From assembly GCA_003136515.1 (NCBI GenBank), contig PLEU01000147.1:5443-15075 (forward strand): a DNA stretch of 9,633 nt, given 5' to 3'. The DNA is from Spartobacteria bacterium. Lineage in GTDB: Bacteria; Verrucomicrobiota; Verrucomicrobiae; Chthoniobacterales; UBA6821. Shown piece after piece: positions 1 through 6,850 of this stretch. The notes below the pieces were generated by a model. The model searched no databases and was not told the DNA's origin. It saw only the letters and a list, made by a program, of their open reading frames with translations. The position numbers and the translations under genes were made by a program. The stretch's first letter is position 1. The number at the start of each line of letters is the position of its first letter.

Positions 1-114
1 AGTAGCACGTTACAAGCAGGGGCACTGAGTTTTCACGCAGCAACCCCTGGGATTGCAGCAGGATGGACTATCCGATTTAATCGGCGCTCTTATTCCAATG
101 TCTTCATTTGCTGA
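1..114 (+). CDS. Possible 3' end of an upstream gene (partial, unrecognised)
   Basis: Reading from the first base of the window, frame 1 is open for 37 codons and ends at a TGA at 112-114. The visible tail contains stretches such as HAATPGIAAGWTIRFNRR and ends in SNVFIC. I do not recognise a family. If real, it overlaps the trpE ATG at 98 by 17 bases, a common arrangement in tightly packed operons, and it would argue against the earlier TTG start of trpE at 53. A 37-codon open frame can also arise by chance, and the competing trpE frame is open from 29 onward, so the call is tentative. Confidence 0.3.
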   Translation, partial: SSTLQAGALSFHAATPGIAAGWTIRFNRRSYSNVFIC

Positions 115-1624
115 ATCAGTCGAATTACCAGAATCGGGTGTTTTTCCAACCCCTCAGGACTTTGCTGCCGAGGCTGCGAACTCTCAGGTTGTCCCGGTCT
201 GGATAGAACTGGTTGCCGACTGTGAGACTCCTCTTTCGCTGCTTGCCAAACTTGGGCCTGACATACCCAGCTTCTTACTGGAATCCGCTGATCAGATCGA
301 TCTTGTCGGGCAATACTCCTTCGTCGGCGCTGGGGCTCGGGCGGTGATCCAATCCAGAGGAGACCAGATCAGTCTGACTGATCACCAGGGAAAAATCACT
401 ACATGGACTGCTGTCGATCCGCTGGCCGAGCTTGAGAGGATCATGGAAGGTTATCGTTGTGAGGTGAATCCATCGCTGCCCGGATTTACAGGAGGGGCTG
501 TCGGGTACCTTGGCTATGAGGCAGTTCGGAGATTTGAGCCGACTGTACCTGAGGCTTCCGTGAATGATCTCGATGTTCCCGAGATGCTCTTTCTCATCAC
601 GGACACGGTTGTTGTATTCGATCATAAGAATCGTCGCATCAAGGTGGTCGCCTGTGCATTTCCCGCTGAGTTGGGGATCGAAATTGCACGGGAAGAAGCT
701 CTCGGGCGTATACGCACACTGCTTCACAAATTTTCGCTCCCAACGGCCTTGAAGCCATTTTTTACTGGTGCCAATCCCACGAAACTCCCTGTCACGAGCA
801 ATCTTTCCCGTGAAGCTTTTGAAAATTCCGTCGAGGAGGCCCGCGAATTCATCAGGGCTGGTGATATTTTCCAAATCGTTCTTTCTCAGAGATTCTCGGT
901 GAGTTACGAGGGTGATCCCGTTCATCTCTATCGGGCATTGAGATTTATCAATCCTTCCCCTTACATGTTCTGCCTGCGGCTTCCGGGAGGTTTTTCACTG
1001 GTGGGGAGTTCTCCTGAAGTCCATGTGAAAGTGACCAACGGGCATGTCCAGATAAGGCCGATTGCCGGAACCCGGAAACGGGGAGAGACCCCTCAGTTGG
1101 ATGAGGCTCTCTGTCAGGAGTTGCTCGATGACCCCAAGGAAAGGGCAGAACATCTGATGCTGGTCGATTTGGCGCGCAATGATGTGGGGAGAATTTCGAA
1201 ATACGGAAGCGTCGTCCTCTCGGATTTCATGACCGTTGAGCGCTACAGCCATGTCATGCATATTGTCTCACACGTGACGGGGGAACTCTCGGGGGATCAC
1301 TCGCCGCTTGATGTCCTTCGTGCCACATTCCCAGCAGGAACTGTCAGCGGATCTCCCAAAGTCCGCGCTATGCAGCTTATCCCCACAATGGAACCCACCG
1401 TCCGCGGAACCTATGCAGGAGCAGTCGGTTATCTTGGATTTAACGGCCAGCTCGATTCCTGCATCGCACTGAGAACAGTGCTTCTGAAGGGTGGCACCGC
1501 ATACGTTCAGGCAGGGGCAGGGATTGTTGCCGATTCCAAGCCCGCCGCTGAATTTGAAGAAACCGTGAACAAGGCCATGGCTGTCGTTCGCGCCATCGAG
1601 CTGGCATCAGCCACACTTTCCTAG
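98..1624 (+). CDS. trpE: Anthranilate synthase component I (TrpE)
   Basis: Large subunit of anthranilate synthase, which makes anthranilate from chorismate using ammonia delivered by TrpG; this is the first committed step of tryptophan synthesis, in the cytoplasm. From the ATG at 98 it is 508 residues, normal for TrpE. The N-terminal regulatory domain carries LLESA (residues 60-64), the tryptophan-binding feedback motif. The chorismate-binding domain (about 235-495) shows RAGDIFQIVLSQRF (253-266), NPSPYMF (285-291), PIAGTRKRG (321-329), LVDLARNDVGR (355-365), FPAGTVSGSPK (411-421) and QAGAGIVADSKP (471-482). The alanine in PIAGT is typical of TrpE, whereas aminodeoxychorismate synthase PabB usually has PIKGT. 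The frame can be extended to a TTG at 53 (523 residues), but neither start has a clear Shine-Dalgarno sequence. I prefer 98 because family N-termini are short and the extension matches nothing I know. Function is secure; the start is not. Confidence 0.96.
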   Translation: MSSFAESVELPESGVFPTPQDFAAEAANSQVVPVWIELVADCETPLSLLAKLGPDIPSFLLESADQIDLVGQYSFVGAGARAVIQSRGDQISLTDHQGKITTWTAVDPLAELERIMEGYRCEVNPSLPGFTGGAVGYLGYEAVRRFEPTVPEASVNDLDVPEMLFLITDTVVVFDHKNRRIKVVACAFPAELGIEIAREEALGRIRTLLHKFSLPTALKPFFTGANPTKLPVTSNLSREAFENSVEEAREFIRAGDIFQIVLSQRFSVSYEGDPVHLYRALRFINPSPYMFCLRLPGGFSLVGSSPEVHVKVTNGHVQIRPIAGTRKRGETPQLDEALCQELLDDPKERAEHLMLVDLARNDVGRISKYGSVVLSDFMTVERYSHVMHIVSHVTGELSGDHSPLDVLRATFPAGTVSGSPKVRAMQLIPTMEPTVRGTYAGAVGYLGFNGQLDSCIALRTVLLKGGTAYVQAGAGIVADSKPAAEFEETVNKAMAVVRAIELASATLS

Positions 1625-1627
1625 GCC

Positions 1628-2191
1628 ATGGTCCTCGTCATCGATAATTACGATTCTTTCACCTACAATCTCGTCCAGTATTTTGGAGAATTGGGAGCCG
1701 AGCCAATGGTGCGTCGCAATGACGAGATCTCAATTGCCGAGATTGAGACGCTGAAACCCGATCGGTTGTGCATCTCTCCTGGCCCCTGCACGCCTAAAGA
1801 GGCTGGGATCAGCAATGAGGTGATACGTCAGCTTGCCGGCCGATTTCCAATTCTTGGGGTCTGTCTCGGGCATCAGTGTATTGGAGATGTCTATGGAGGC
1901 GATGTAGTACGGGCTGAGCGTCTGATGCACGGGAAAACATCGCCCATTCTGCACAACGGGAAGGATCTTTTTCAGGGGCTACCCAATCCTTTTGAAGCGA
2001 CACGTTATCACAGTCTAATCGTGCGCCGGGAAACCTTTCCGGAGTCTCTTGAGATTACCGCGGAGACTGCTGAGGGGGAGATCATGGGGCTCCGCCACAA
2101 GGAGCTTCCTCTCTGGGGTGTCCAGTTTCACCCCGAGTCAATCCTTACTACACATGGCAAAGATCTGATCAGGAACTTTTTGAAGCTCTAA
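1628..2191 (+). CDS. trpG: Anthranilate synthase component II, glutamine amidotransferase (TrpG/PabA)
   Basis: Class I glutamine amidotransferase of 187 residues, the usual length for free-standing TrpG. It hydrolyses glutamine and channels ammonia to TrpE. It opens with [20 protein letters not shown] (residues 2-21), the characteristic family start. PGPCTP (51-56) forms the oxyanion-hole region, [10 protein letters not shown] (77-86) holds the nucleophile Cys79, and VQFHPES (165-171) supplies His168 and Glu170 of the triad. The position after GHQ is Cys where many homologues have Ala. Only 3 bases separate it from the trpE stop and its own ribosome site is weak (TAGG overlapping that stop), so translational coupling is likely. 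No pabB or trpD is nearby. In many bacteria one such subunit serves both tryptophan and folate synthesis; that dual role is possible here but cannot be read from sequence. Confidence 0.96.
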   Translation: MVLVIDNYDSFTYNLVQYFGELGAEPMVRRNDEISIAEIETLKPDRLCISPGPCTPKEAGISNEVIRQLAGRFPILGVCLGHQCIGDVYGGDVVRAERLMHGKTSPILHNGKDLFQGLPNPFEATRYHSLIVRRETFPESLEITAETAEGEIMGLRHKELPLWGVQFHPESILTTHGKDLIRNFLKL

Positions 2192-2233
2192 ATATGTTGG
2201 TTTTACGCACTATTTTCTTGTGAATTAAGATCG

Positions 2234-2262
2234 GCTCTTTCTGAGGAAGGCGAGGGCTTTTT
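2234..2262 (+). terminator. Weak intrinsic terminator candidate after trpG
   Basis: The strand 2234-2239 (GCTCTT) can pair with 2252-2257 (GAGGGC). This gives a six-base-pair stem with two G-U pairs and a 12-base loop, followed directly by five T residues at 2258-2262. It lies 43 bases after the trpG stop and before mdtA, where a terminator separating the two transcription units would be expected. The stem is short and the T-run modest, so it may be weak or fortuitous. It overlaps an alternative pairing of 2229-2235 with 2263-2269. Confidence 0.3.
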
Positions 2263-2285
2263 GCTGATCATGTTTTGCAACCAAC

Positions 2286-2289
2286 AGGG
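2286..2289 (+). promoter_or_regulatory. Ribosome binding site supporting the mdtA start at 2295
   Basis: AGGG at 2286-2289 sits five bases before the ATG at 2295 and is the best Shine-Dalgarno match near this start. The alternative ATG at 2313, six codons later, has only AGAAG at 2304-2308. The AGGG directly follows and shares one base with the right arm (2279-2286) of an inverted repeat whose left arm is at 2195-2202. Confidence 0.45.
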
Positions 2290-2294
2290 TTTTT

Positions 2295-3575
2295 ATGTGT
2301 TATAGAAGTTCCATGTTGCATTCCGATGAAAACGCCTCCTCTTCCATTTCTTCCTCCGGAGAGGGCGGCCAGATCTTTTTCCCACCTCCAGCAAAAAAGA
2401 GTGGAGGAAAGTGGTTCTGGTGGCTGCTTCTGCTTATTTTCCTGAGCTTTGTTGGGTGGAGAATCTTTCAGGCTCTCTCATTGGGTTTTCATCACCAGGT
2501 GCGGGGCGCCGATCAATCCGCCGCAGTCCCGGTCACGCTGGCACCTGTAACCACCGAGGATTTTCCAATCTATCTGGACGGACTCGGCACGGTTCAGGCT
2601 TACAATTCAGTTCTCGTCAATGCCCGCGTTTCAGGGTTGCTTCAGGAGATTCGCTTCAAAGAGGGGGATGATGTGAAGCAAGGGGATGTTTTAGCTGTCA
2701 TTGATCCCCGCACATTCCAAGCCCAGTATGATCAGGCTGCGGCCAAGAAGCTTCAGGATGATGCCCAGTTGGCAAGTGCCAAAGCCCTATTGGATCGTGA
2801 TCAGCAGTTGATCAAAGGGAATGTGCTGGATCATGAGTCTTACGACACACAGAAATATCTCGTCGATCAACTGACAGCAACGGTGCAGTCGGATCTGGCC
2901 AATATGGAACTTGAGAAGGCACAACTCGACTGGACCCAAGTGACGGCTCCGATCTCAGGTAGAACGGGGGTCCGCCAGATCGATGTGGGCAATCAGGTGA
3001 CCCTTGGAGCCAACAGTGCCAATGGCTCGGCGTCAATTGTGACAATCAATCAGATCCAGCCGATCTACGTAGCCTTTACCCTGCCTCAGCAGGATCTGGT
3101 CCAGATCCGGGAACCGCTTCTTGACCACAAGACTCTTGAGGTCACCGCTTTGGATCGCAACAACCAGACTGTGCTCAGCAAGGGGGATCTCACGGTCATC
3201 GACAATCAGATCGATACGACTACGGCGACGGTAAAGCTCAAGGCCACTTTTGCCAACACGGACTATATGCTCTGGCCCGGACAATTTGTGAACATCCGCC
3301 TCAAGGTCGGCGATCGCCCTGGGGCCTTGGTGGTGCCTACTCAGGCCGTGCAACTTGGCCCAGATGGGTCGTATGTCTATGTGGTCTCTGAGGATAATAA
3401 GGCTGCGATGAGGGCTGTGACGCCCGGGCCTTCTGAGGCGGGAATGACCTTGATCGAGTCGGGGGTGAGTGTCGGAGAGAAGGTAGTCACTGATGGTCAG
3501 TATCGGCTTCAACCCGATTCTCTGGTGACAACCGCCAGTCACAAACCTGACTCTGCTGGTTCTATCAAAAAGTAG
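2295..3575 (+). CDS. mdtA: MdtA-like periplasmic adaptor of an RND efflux pump
   Basis: Membrane fusion (adaptor) protein of 426 residues that would link the inner-membrane RND pump encoded downstream to an outer-membrane channel. Residues 1-39 are a polar, serine-rich tail with no lipobox cysteine. Residues 40-60 (start WFWWLLLLIFLSF) form one membrane anchor, leaving the rest in the periplasm. A lipoyl half-motif lies at 104-138 (VRVSG-like NARVSGLL, then GDDVKQGDVLAVIDP). A helical hairpin spans about 140-212, and the second lipoyl half is LDWTQVTAPISGRTGVRQ (211-228). DNQIDTTTATVKLKATF (303-319) and WPGQFVN (327-333) belong to the beta-barrel domain, and LVVPTQAVQ with VTDGQYRLQP (398-407) to the membrane-proximal domain. 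These segments resemble E. coli MdtA closely, and the following mdtB/mdtC-like genes agree. Start chosen at 2295 for its AGGG; 2313 is an alternative. The substrate is not deducible. Confidence 0.92.
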   Translation: MCYRSSMLHSDENASSSISSSGEGGQIFFPPPAKKSGGKWFWWLLLLIFLSFVGWRIFQALSLGFHHQVRGADQSAAVPVTLAPVTTEDFPIYLDGLGTVQAYNSVLVNARVSGLLQEIRFKEGDDVKQGDVLAVIDPRTFQAQYDQAAAKKLQDDAQLASAKALLDRDQQLIKGNVLDHESYDTQKYLVDQLTATVQSDLANMELEKAQLDWTQVTAPISGRTGVRQIDVGNQVTLGANSANGSASIVTINQIQPIYVAFTLPQQDLVQIREPLLDHKTLEVTALDRNNQTVLSKGDLTVIDNQIDTTTATVKLKATFANTDYMLWPGQFVNIRLKVGDRPGALVVPTQAVQLGPDGSYVYVVSEDNKAAMRAVTPGPSEAGMTLIESGVSVGEKVVTDGQYRLQPDSLVTTASHKPDSAGSIKK

Positions 3576-3619
3576 AACCCGGATGATATCGTTCCATAAT
3601 TTTTCCTAGTGCGTGCTAT

Positions 3620-3648
3620 CCTTGCTCCGAAACATGGTGTCGGAAGGG
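3620..3648 (+). promoter_or_regulatory. Hairpin in the mdtA-mdtB gap covering a purine-rich site
   Basis: TCCGA (3626-3630) is perfectly complementary to TCGGA (3640-3644) across a nine-base loop. After a two-base bulge (3624-3625) the stem continues with CCTT (3620-3623) against AGGG (3645-3648), including one G-U pair. The right arm contains GGAAGGG (3642-3648), which resembles a ribosome binding site, and is followed by the purine stretch 3650-3660. No T-run follows, so it is not an intrinsic terminator. A role in setting mdtB translation or protecting the mRNA is inference only. Confidence 0.3.
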
Positions 3649-3659
3649 TAAGAGAGGGA

Positions 3660-3689
3660 ATGCCGCTGGATTTCCAAGAAATTTCATGA
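3660..3689 (+). CDS. Nine-codon leader mini-ORF overlapping the mdtB start (speculative)
   Basis: An ATG at 3660 opens a nine-codon frame, MPLDFQEIS, that ends at the TGA at 3687-3689. It therefore overlaps the mdtB ATG (3686-3688) in the classic ATGA arrangement used for translational coupling. Purine-rich sequence lies just upstream (GAGAGGG at 3652-3658, GGAAGGG at 3642-3648), whereas the mdtB ATG has only AAGAA at 3676-3680. Translation of the mini-ORF could thus deliver ribosomes to mdtB. The GAGAGGG spacing is tight, and the overlap could be coincidental. Confidence 0.25.
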   Translation: MPLDFQEIS

Positions 3690-6600
3690 ATATTTCCGAG
3701 CCCTTCATCAAGCGGCCGATCGCCACCTCCCTGCTGATGGTCTCGGTGATTCTTGTGGGAATCTTGGGGTATTGGTACTTGCCGGTCTCCGCACTCCCGA
3801 CGGTTGATTTTCCAACAATTCAGGTCACCTCCCAGTATCCAGGAGCAGATCCTGAAGTGATGGCGTCACTGGTGACGGCGCCTCTGGAAAAACAGTTCGG
3901 TCAGATTAGCGGACTCTCCTCGATGAATTCCATCAGTTCGCTGGGAACCTCCGTAATCACGTTACAGTTCGTGCTTACAAAAAACATCGATCAAGCTTCC
4001 CAGGATGTCCAGGCAGCCATCAATGCGGCAGGGGGAGTGCTCCCGGCGGACATGCCAAATCCTCCAGTGTACAACAAGGTAAATCCTGCAGATACACCTA
4101 TCCTAACGCTCGCGATTACTTCCGACACCCTTCCGATTGTTCAGGTCAATGACTTTGCCGATTCAGTATTAGCGCAGAAACTCAGCGAGTTGCCTGGAGT
4201 TGGGCTTGTGACGATTCAGGGAAACCAAAAACCGGCTGTTCGAGTGAAGTTGAATCCGGCTGCACTTGATGCTCAGGGGCTAAGTTTGGAAACCGTGCGC
4301 AATCTGATCAATCAGGCCAATGCCAATGCGCCCAAGGGAAGCTTTGATGGGGCGCGACAGTCTTTTACGATCGGGGCCAACGATCAGATCAAGAACGCGG
4401 CGGATCTCGCTCCTCTCATCGTCGCCTATAATACCAATAATAATGCACCGGTTCGCCTGAAGGATGTGGCGACTATTAAGGACGGCGTTGAAAATGCCTT
4501 GATCGAAGCCTGGATTTCTAAAAGCGATCATCCTTTTCAGCAGGCCGTGCTGTTGGATATCCAGAGGCAGCCAGGGGCCAATATCATCGATACCGTCAAT
4601 CGGGTGAAGGCACTTTTGCCGAAGCTCACCAGTTCTCTTCCTCCGGGGATGCATATATCAATCTTCGCAGATCGTACCGAGACCATTCGTGCCTCGGTAG
4701 CGGATGTGAAGTTCACCCTGTTTCTGACGATGATACTTGTGGTGCTAGTATTGTTCCTTTTCCTCCGGAAGCTGAGTGCCACGGTGATCGCAGGTGTCGC
4801 CCTGCCTCTTTCGGTTGCAGGTACCTTCGGCTTCATGTATTTGGCAGGGTTTAGTCTTGATAACCTGTCACTGATGGCACTGACCATTTCCACGGGATTC
4901 GTCGTCGATGATGCCATCGTGATGATCGAGAATATCGTGCGATATATCGAAAAGGGGGATTCTCCATTACAAGCGGCTCTCAATGGGGCCCGTCAGATCG
5001 GCTTCACCGTGGTTTCGCTAAGCATTTCCCTGATAGCAGTCTTCATTCCCTTACTGTTTATGTCAGGAATCGTCGGGCGACTTTTCCGTGAATTTGCGAT
5101 CACCCTAAGCTGTGCCGTGGTGGTATCGGCGATTGTTTCCCTAACACTGACCCCGATGATGTGCGCGAAGATGCTTCGTTCCGAAAGGGAGGGTATGGAA
5201 ACATCCCTGCAGCGTTCCTTAGAAGGGTTCTTTCAGCGCCTGCTCGGGGCGTATGATCGTTCGCTCCTCTGGGTGCTGCGTCACCAACGATCAACTCTTT
5301 TTGTGGCGATCGGCACGCTTGTGGCGACGGCGATTCTCTTTGTGCTTATTCCCAAGGGACTGCTTCCAATTCAGGATACCGGCATGATTATCGGGGTGAC
5401 TGATGCCTCACAGGACATCTCTTTCAAGGAGATGCTGAATCGTCAAAAAGAACTCTCTGCGGTTCTTGCAACCGACCCCGATGTGCTGCGTGTGGCAGCC
5501 TTTGTCGGGACGGGAACGGTCAATCCAACGGAAAATACTGGACGCCTCTACATCGTCCTGAAACCGCGTGATGAGAGGGCTGGTGCAAGCGAAATCATCG
5601 AACGCCTTTCGCGGGTAGCGCTGGCAGTTCCTGGAATCAGTCTGTATCTCCAGCCCTCCCAAGATCTTCAGATTGATACTCGTATCAGTCGGACGCAGTT
5701 CCAATATTTGCTCGAGGATGTGGATCCAGCTAGGCTCAGAGAGTGGATGCCCAAACTTCTAGAAAAACTTCGGATGGAGCCGGGTCTGGAGGATGTGGCT
5801 AGCGATCAGCAGGATCTGGGTCTTCAACTTGATATTACAATTGACAGGGTCGCTGCGTCGCGTCTGAACGTACCGGTTCAGGCCATTGATGACACGCTCT
5901 ACGATGCCTTTGGCCAGCGGCAGATTTCTGTGATTTACACACAGCTTAATCAATACCGCATCGTGATGGAGAATTCCGGTAAGTTCCGTAATTCGCCCGA
6001 TTCTTTGGACAAGATTTATGTGAGCTCCACGACAGGAAAGTTGGTTCCGCTCAATACTCTGGTCACGGTCGCGACCAAGTCGAATCCCTTGCTGATTACG
6101 CATCAGGGGCAGTTTCCATCATCGAGTATTTCCTTCAACCTGAGTCCTGGGCATTCCTTAGGCGAGGCTGTCAAAGTGATCGAAGCAGCCCAGCGTTCCA
6201 TTGGGATGCCCGATAGTATTCAGACCGAGTTTCTCGGAAGTGTCGCCGAATTTAAGTCCTCTCTCGCAAGTGAACCCCTGTTGATCTTAGCCGCTATCAT
6301 TGTGATCTACATTGTTCTGGGGGTTCTCTACGAAAGTTATATCCATCCCATCACGATTCTATCGACCCTTCCGAGTGCCGGTGTTGGGGCGCTCTTAGCG
6401 CTACTCCTCTGCCATAGTGAATTCTCACTCGTTGCCCTAATCGGTATCATCCTACTGATCGGTATTGTGAAGAAGAATGCCATCATGATGATCGACTTCG
6501 CCTTGGATGCCAGGAAGGTTCAGCAGGTTTCCGCGCGGGAGGCGATTTATCAGGCCTGCCTGCTGCGATTTCGTCCGATCATGATGACGACGGCCGCCGC

Positions 6601-6841
6601 ACTCCTTGGAGCCCTGCCCTTGGCTCTCCAGTCCGGTACCGGATCGGAACTGCGCAAACCGTTGGGAATCGCTATTGTAGGGGGACTCCTCCTGTCCCAA
6701 TTCATTACTCTTTATACGACGCCAGTCATTTATCTTTATATGGATCGTTTGGAGCAGTGGATGATTCGCCGCTGGTCTGAGGGACGGGAAGAAATTCCTA
6801 TCGATGCAGTCACTCCGCTAGGGAAACAAGAGCTAGGTTAG
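3686..6841 (+). CDS. mdtB: MdtB-like RND multidrug efflux transporter subunit
   Basis: Inner-membrane RND (HAE1 family) proton-driven exporter of 1051 residues, complete and of usual length. The first membrane helix (about 12-32) leads to LPVSALPTVDFPTIQV (32-47), followed by a large periplasmic loop. Helices 2-6 span about 341-492, with Asp408-Asp409 in GFVVDDAIVMIEN (404-416). The second periplasmic loop is about 557-863. Helices 8-12 are at about 864-1017, with Lys930 in GIVKKNAIMMIDF. The Asp pair and Lys match the proton relay known from AcrB. VTAPLEKQFGQISGL (63-77), INAAGGVLPADMPNPPVYNK (112-131) and GRLFREFAITLS (464-475) resemble E. coli MdtB more than MdtC or AcrB. The family works as a trimer; in E. 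coli MdtB and MdtC form a mixed B2C trimer with MdtA and TolC. The start matches the family N-terminus. The substrate is unknown. Confidence 0.94.
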   Translation: MNISEPFIKRPIATSLLMVSVILVGILGYWYLPVSALPTVDFPTIQVTSQYPGADPEVMASLVTAPLEKQFGQISGLSSMNSISSLGTSVITLQFVLTKNIDQASQDVQAAINAAGGVLPADMPNPPVYNKVNPADTPILTLAITSDTLPIVQVNDFADSVLAQKLSELPGVGLVTIQGNQKPAVRVKLNPAALDAQGLSLETVRNLINQANANAPKGSFDGARQSFTIGANDQIKNAADLAPLIVAYNTNNNAPVRLKDVATIKDGVENALIEAWISKSDHPFQQAVLLDIQRQPGANIIDTVNRVKALLPKLTSSLPPGMHISIFADRTETIRASVADVKFTLFLTMILVVLVLFLFLRKLSATVIAGVALPLSVAGTFGFMYLAGFSLDNLSLMALTISTGFVVDDAIVMIENIVRYIEKGDSPLQAALNGARQIGFTVVSLSISLIAVFIPLLFMSGIVGRLFREFAITLSCAVVVSAIVSLTLTPMMCAKMLRSEREGMETSLQRSLEGFFQRLLGAYDRSLLWVLRHQRSTLFVAIGTLVATAILFVLIPKGLLPIQDTGMIIGVTDASQDISFKEMLNRQKELSAVLATDPDVLRVAAFVGTGTVNPTENTGRLYIVLKPRDERAGASEIIERLSRVALAVPGISLYLQPSQDLQIDTRISRTQFQYLLEDVDPARLREWMPKLLEKLRMEPGLEDVASDQQDLGLQLDITIDRVAASRLNVPVQAIDDTLYDAFGQRQISVIYTQLNQYRIVMENSGKFRNSPDSLDKIYVSSTTGKLVPLNTLVTVATKSNPLLITHQGQFPSSSISFNLSPGHSLGEAVKVIEAAQRSIGMPDSIQTEFLGSVAEFKSSLASEPLLILAAIIVIYIVLGVLYESYIHPITILSTLPSAGVGALLALLLCHSEFSLVALIGIILLIGIVKKNAIMMIDFALDARKVQQVSAREAIYQACLLRFRPIMMTTAAALLGALPLALQSGTGSELRKPLGIAIVGGLLLSQFITLYTTPVIYLYMDRLEQWMIRRWSEGREEIPIDAVTPLGKQELG

Positions 6842-6848
6842 GGGAGAG
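6841..6848 (+). promoter_or_regulatory. Ribosome binding site of mdtC overlapping the mdtB stop
   Basis: GGGGAGAG at 6841-6848 shares its first base with the TAG stop of mdtB (6839-6841) and lies just before the ATG at 6851. This is the clearest ribosome binding site in the window. Ribosomes finishing mdtB would stop on top of it, consistent with coupled expression of the two pump subunits. Confidence 0.55.
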
Positions 6849-6850
6849 AG

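Noticed and set aside
53..97. N-terminal extension of trpE from a TTG at 53
   Set aside because: No ribosome binding site precedes it, the added 15 residues match nothing known in TrpE, and it would enlarge overlap with the possible upstream gene. It remains possible.
1..97. Tryptophan attenuator leader peptide before trpE
   Set aside because: No short ORF with consecutive Trp codons and no hairpin plus T-run is visible in the available bases; only 97 bases are present.
275..925. A 216-codon open frame on the minus strand inside trpE
   Set aside because: It lies wholly antisense to well-conserved trpE sequence and shows no recognisable motif; it is best explained as a by-product of trpE codon use.
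98..2191. Assignment of the pair as pabB-pabA (folate) instead of trpE-trpG
   Set aside because: PIAGT in place of PIKGT and the LLESA feedback motif favour TrpE. A shared PabA role for the small subunit is not excluded.
2275..2304. Promoter-like TTGCAA (2275-2280) and GTTATA (2299-2304), 18-base spacer
   Set aside because: The -10 would fall inside the mdtA coding start chosen on the AGGG site, and the match is modest. It would matter only if 2313 is the true start.
3595..3600. CATAAT as a -10 box for a separate mdtB promoter
   Set aside because: No acceptable -35 hexamer is found 16-18 bases upstream.
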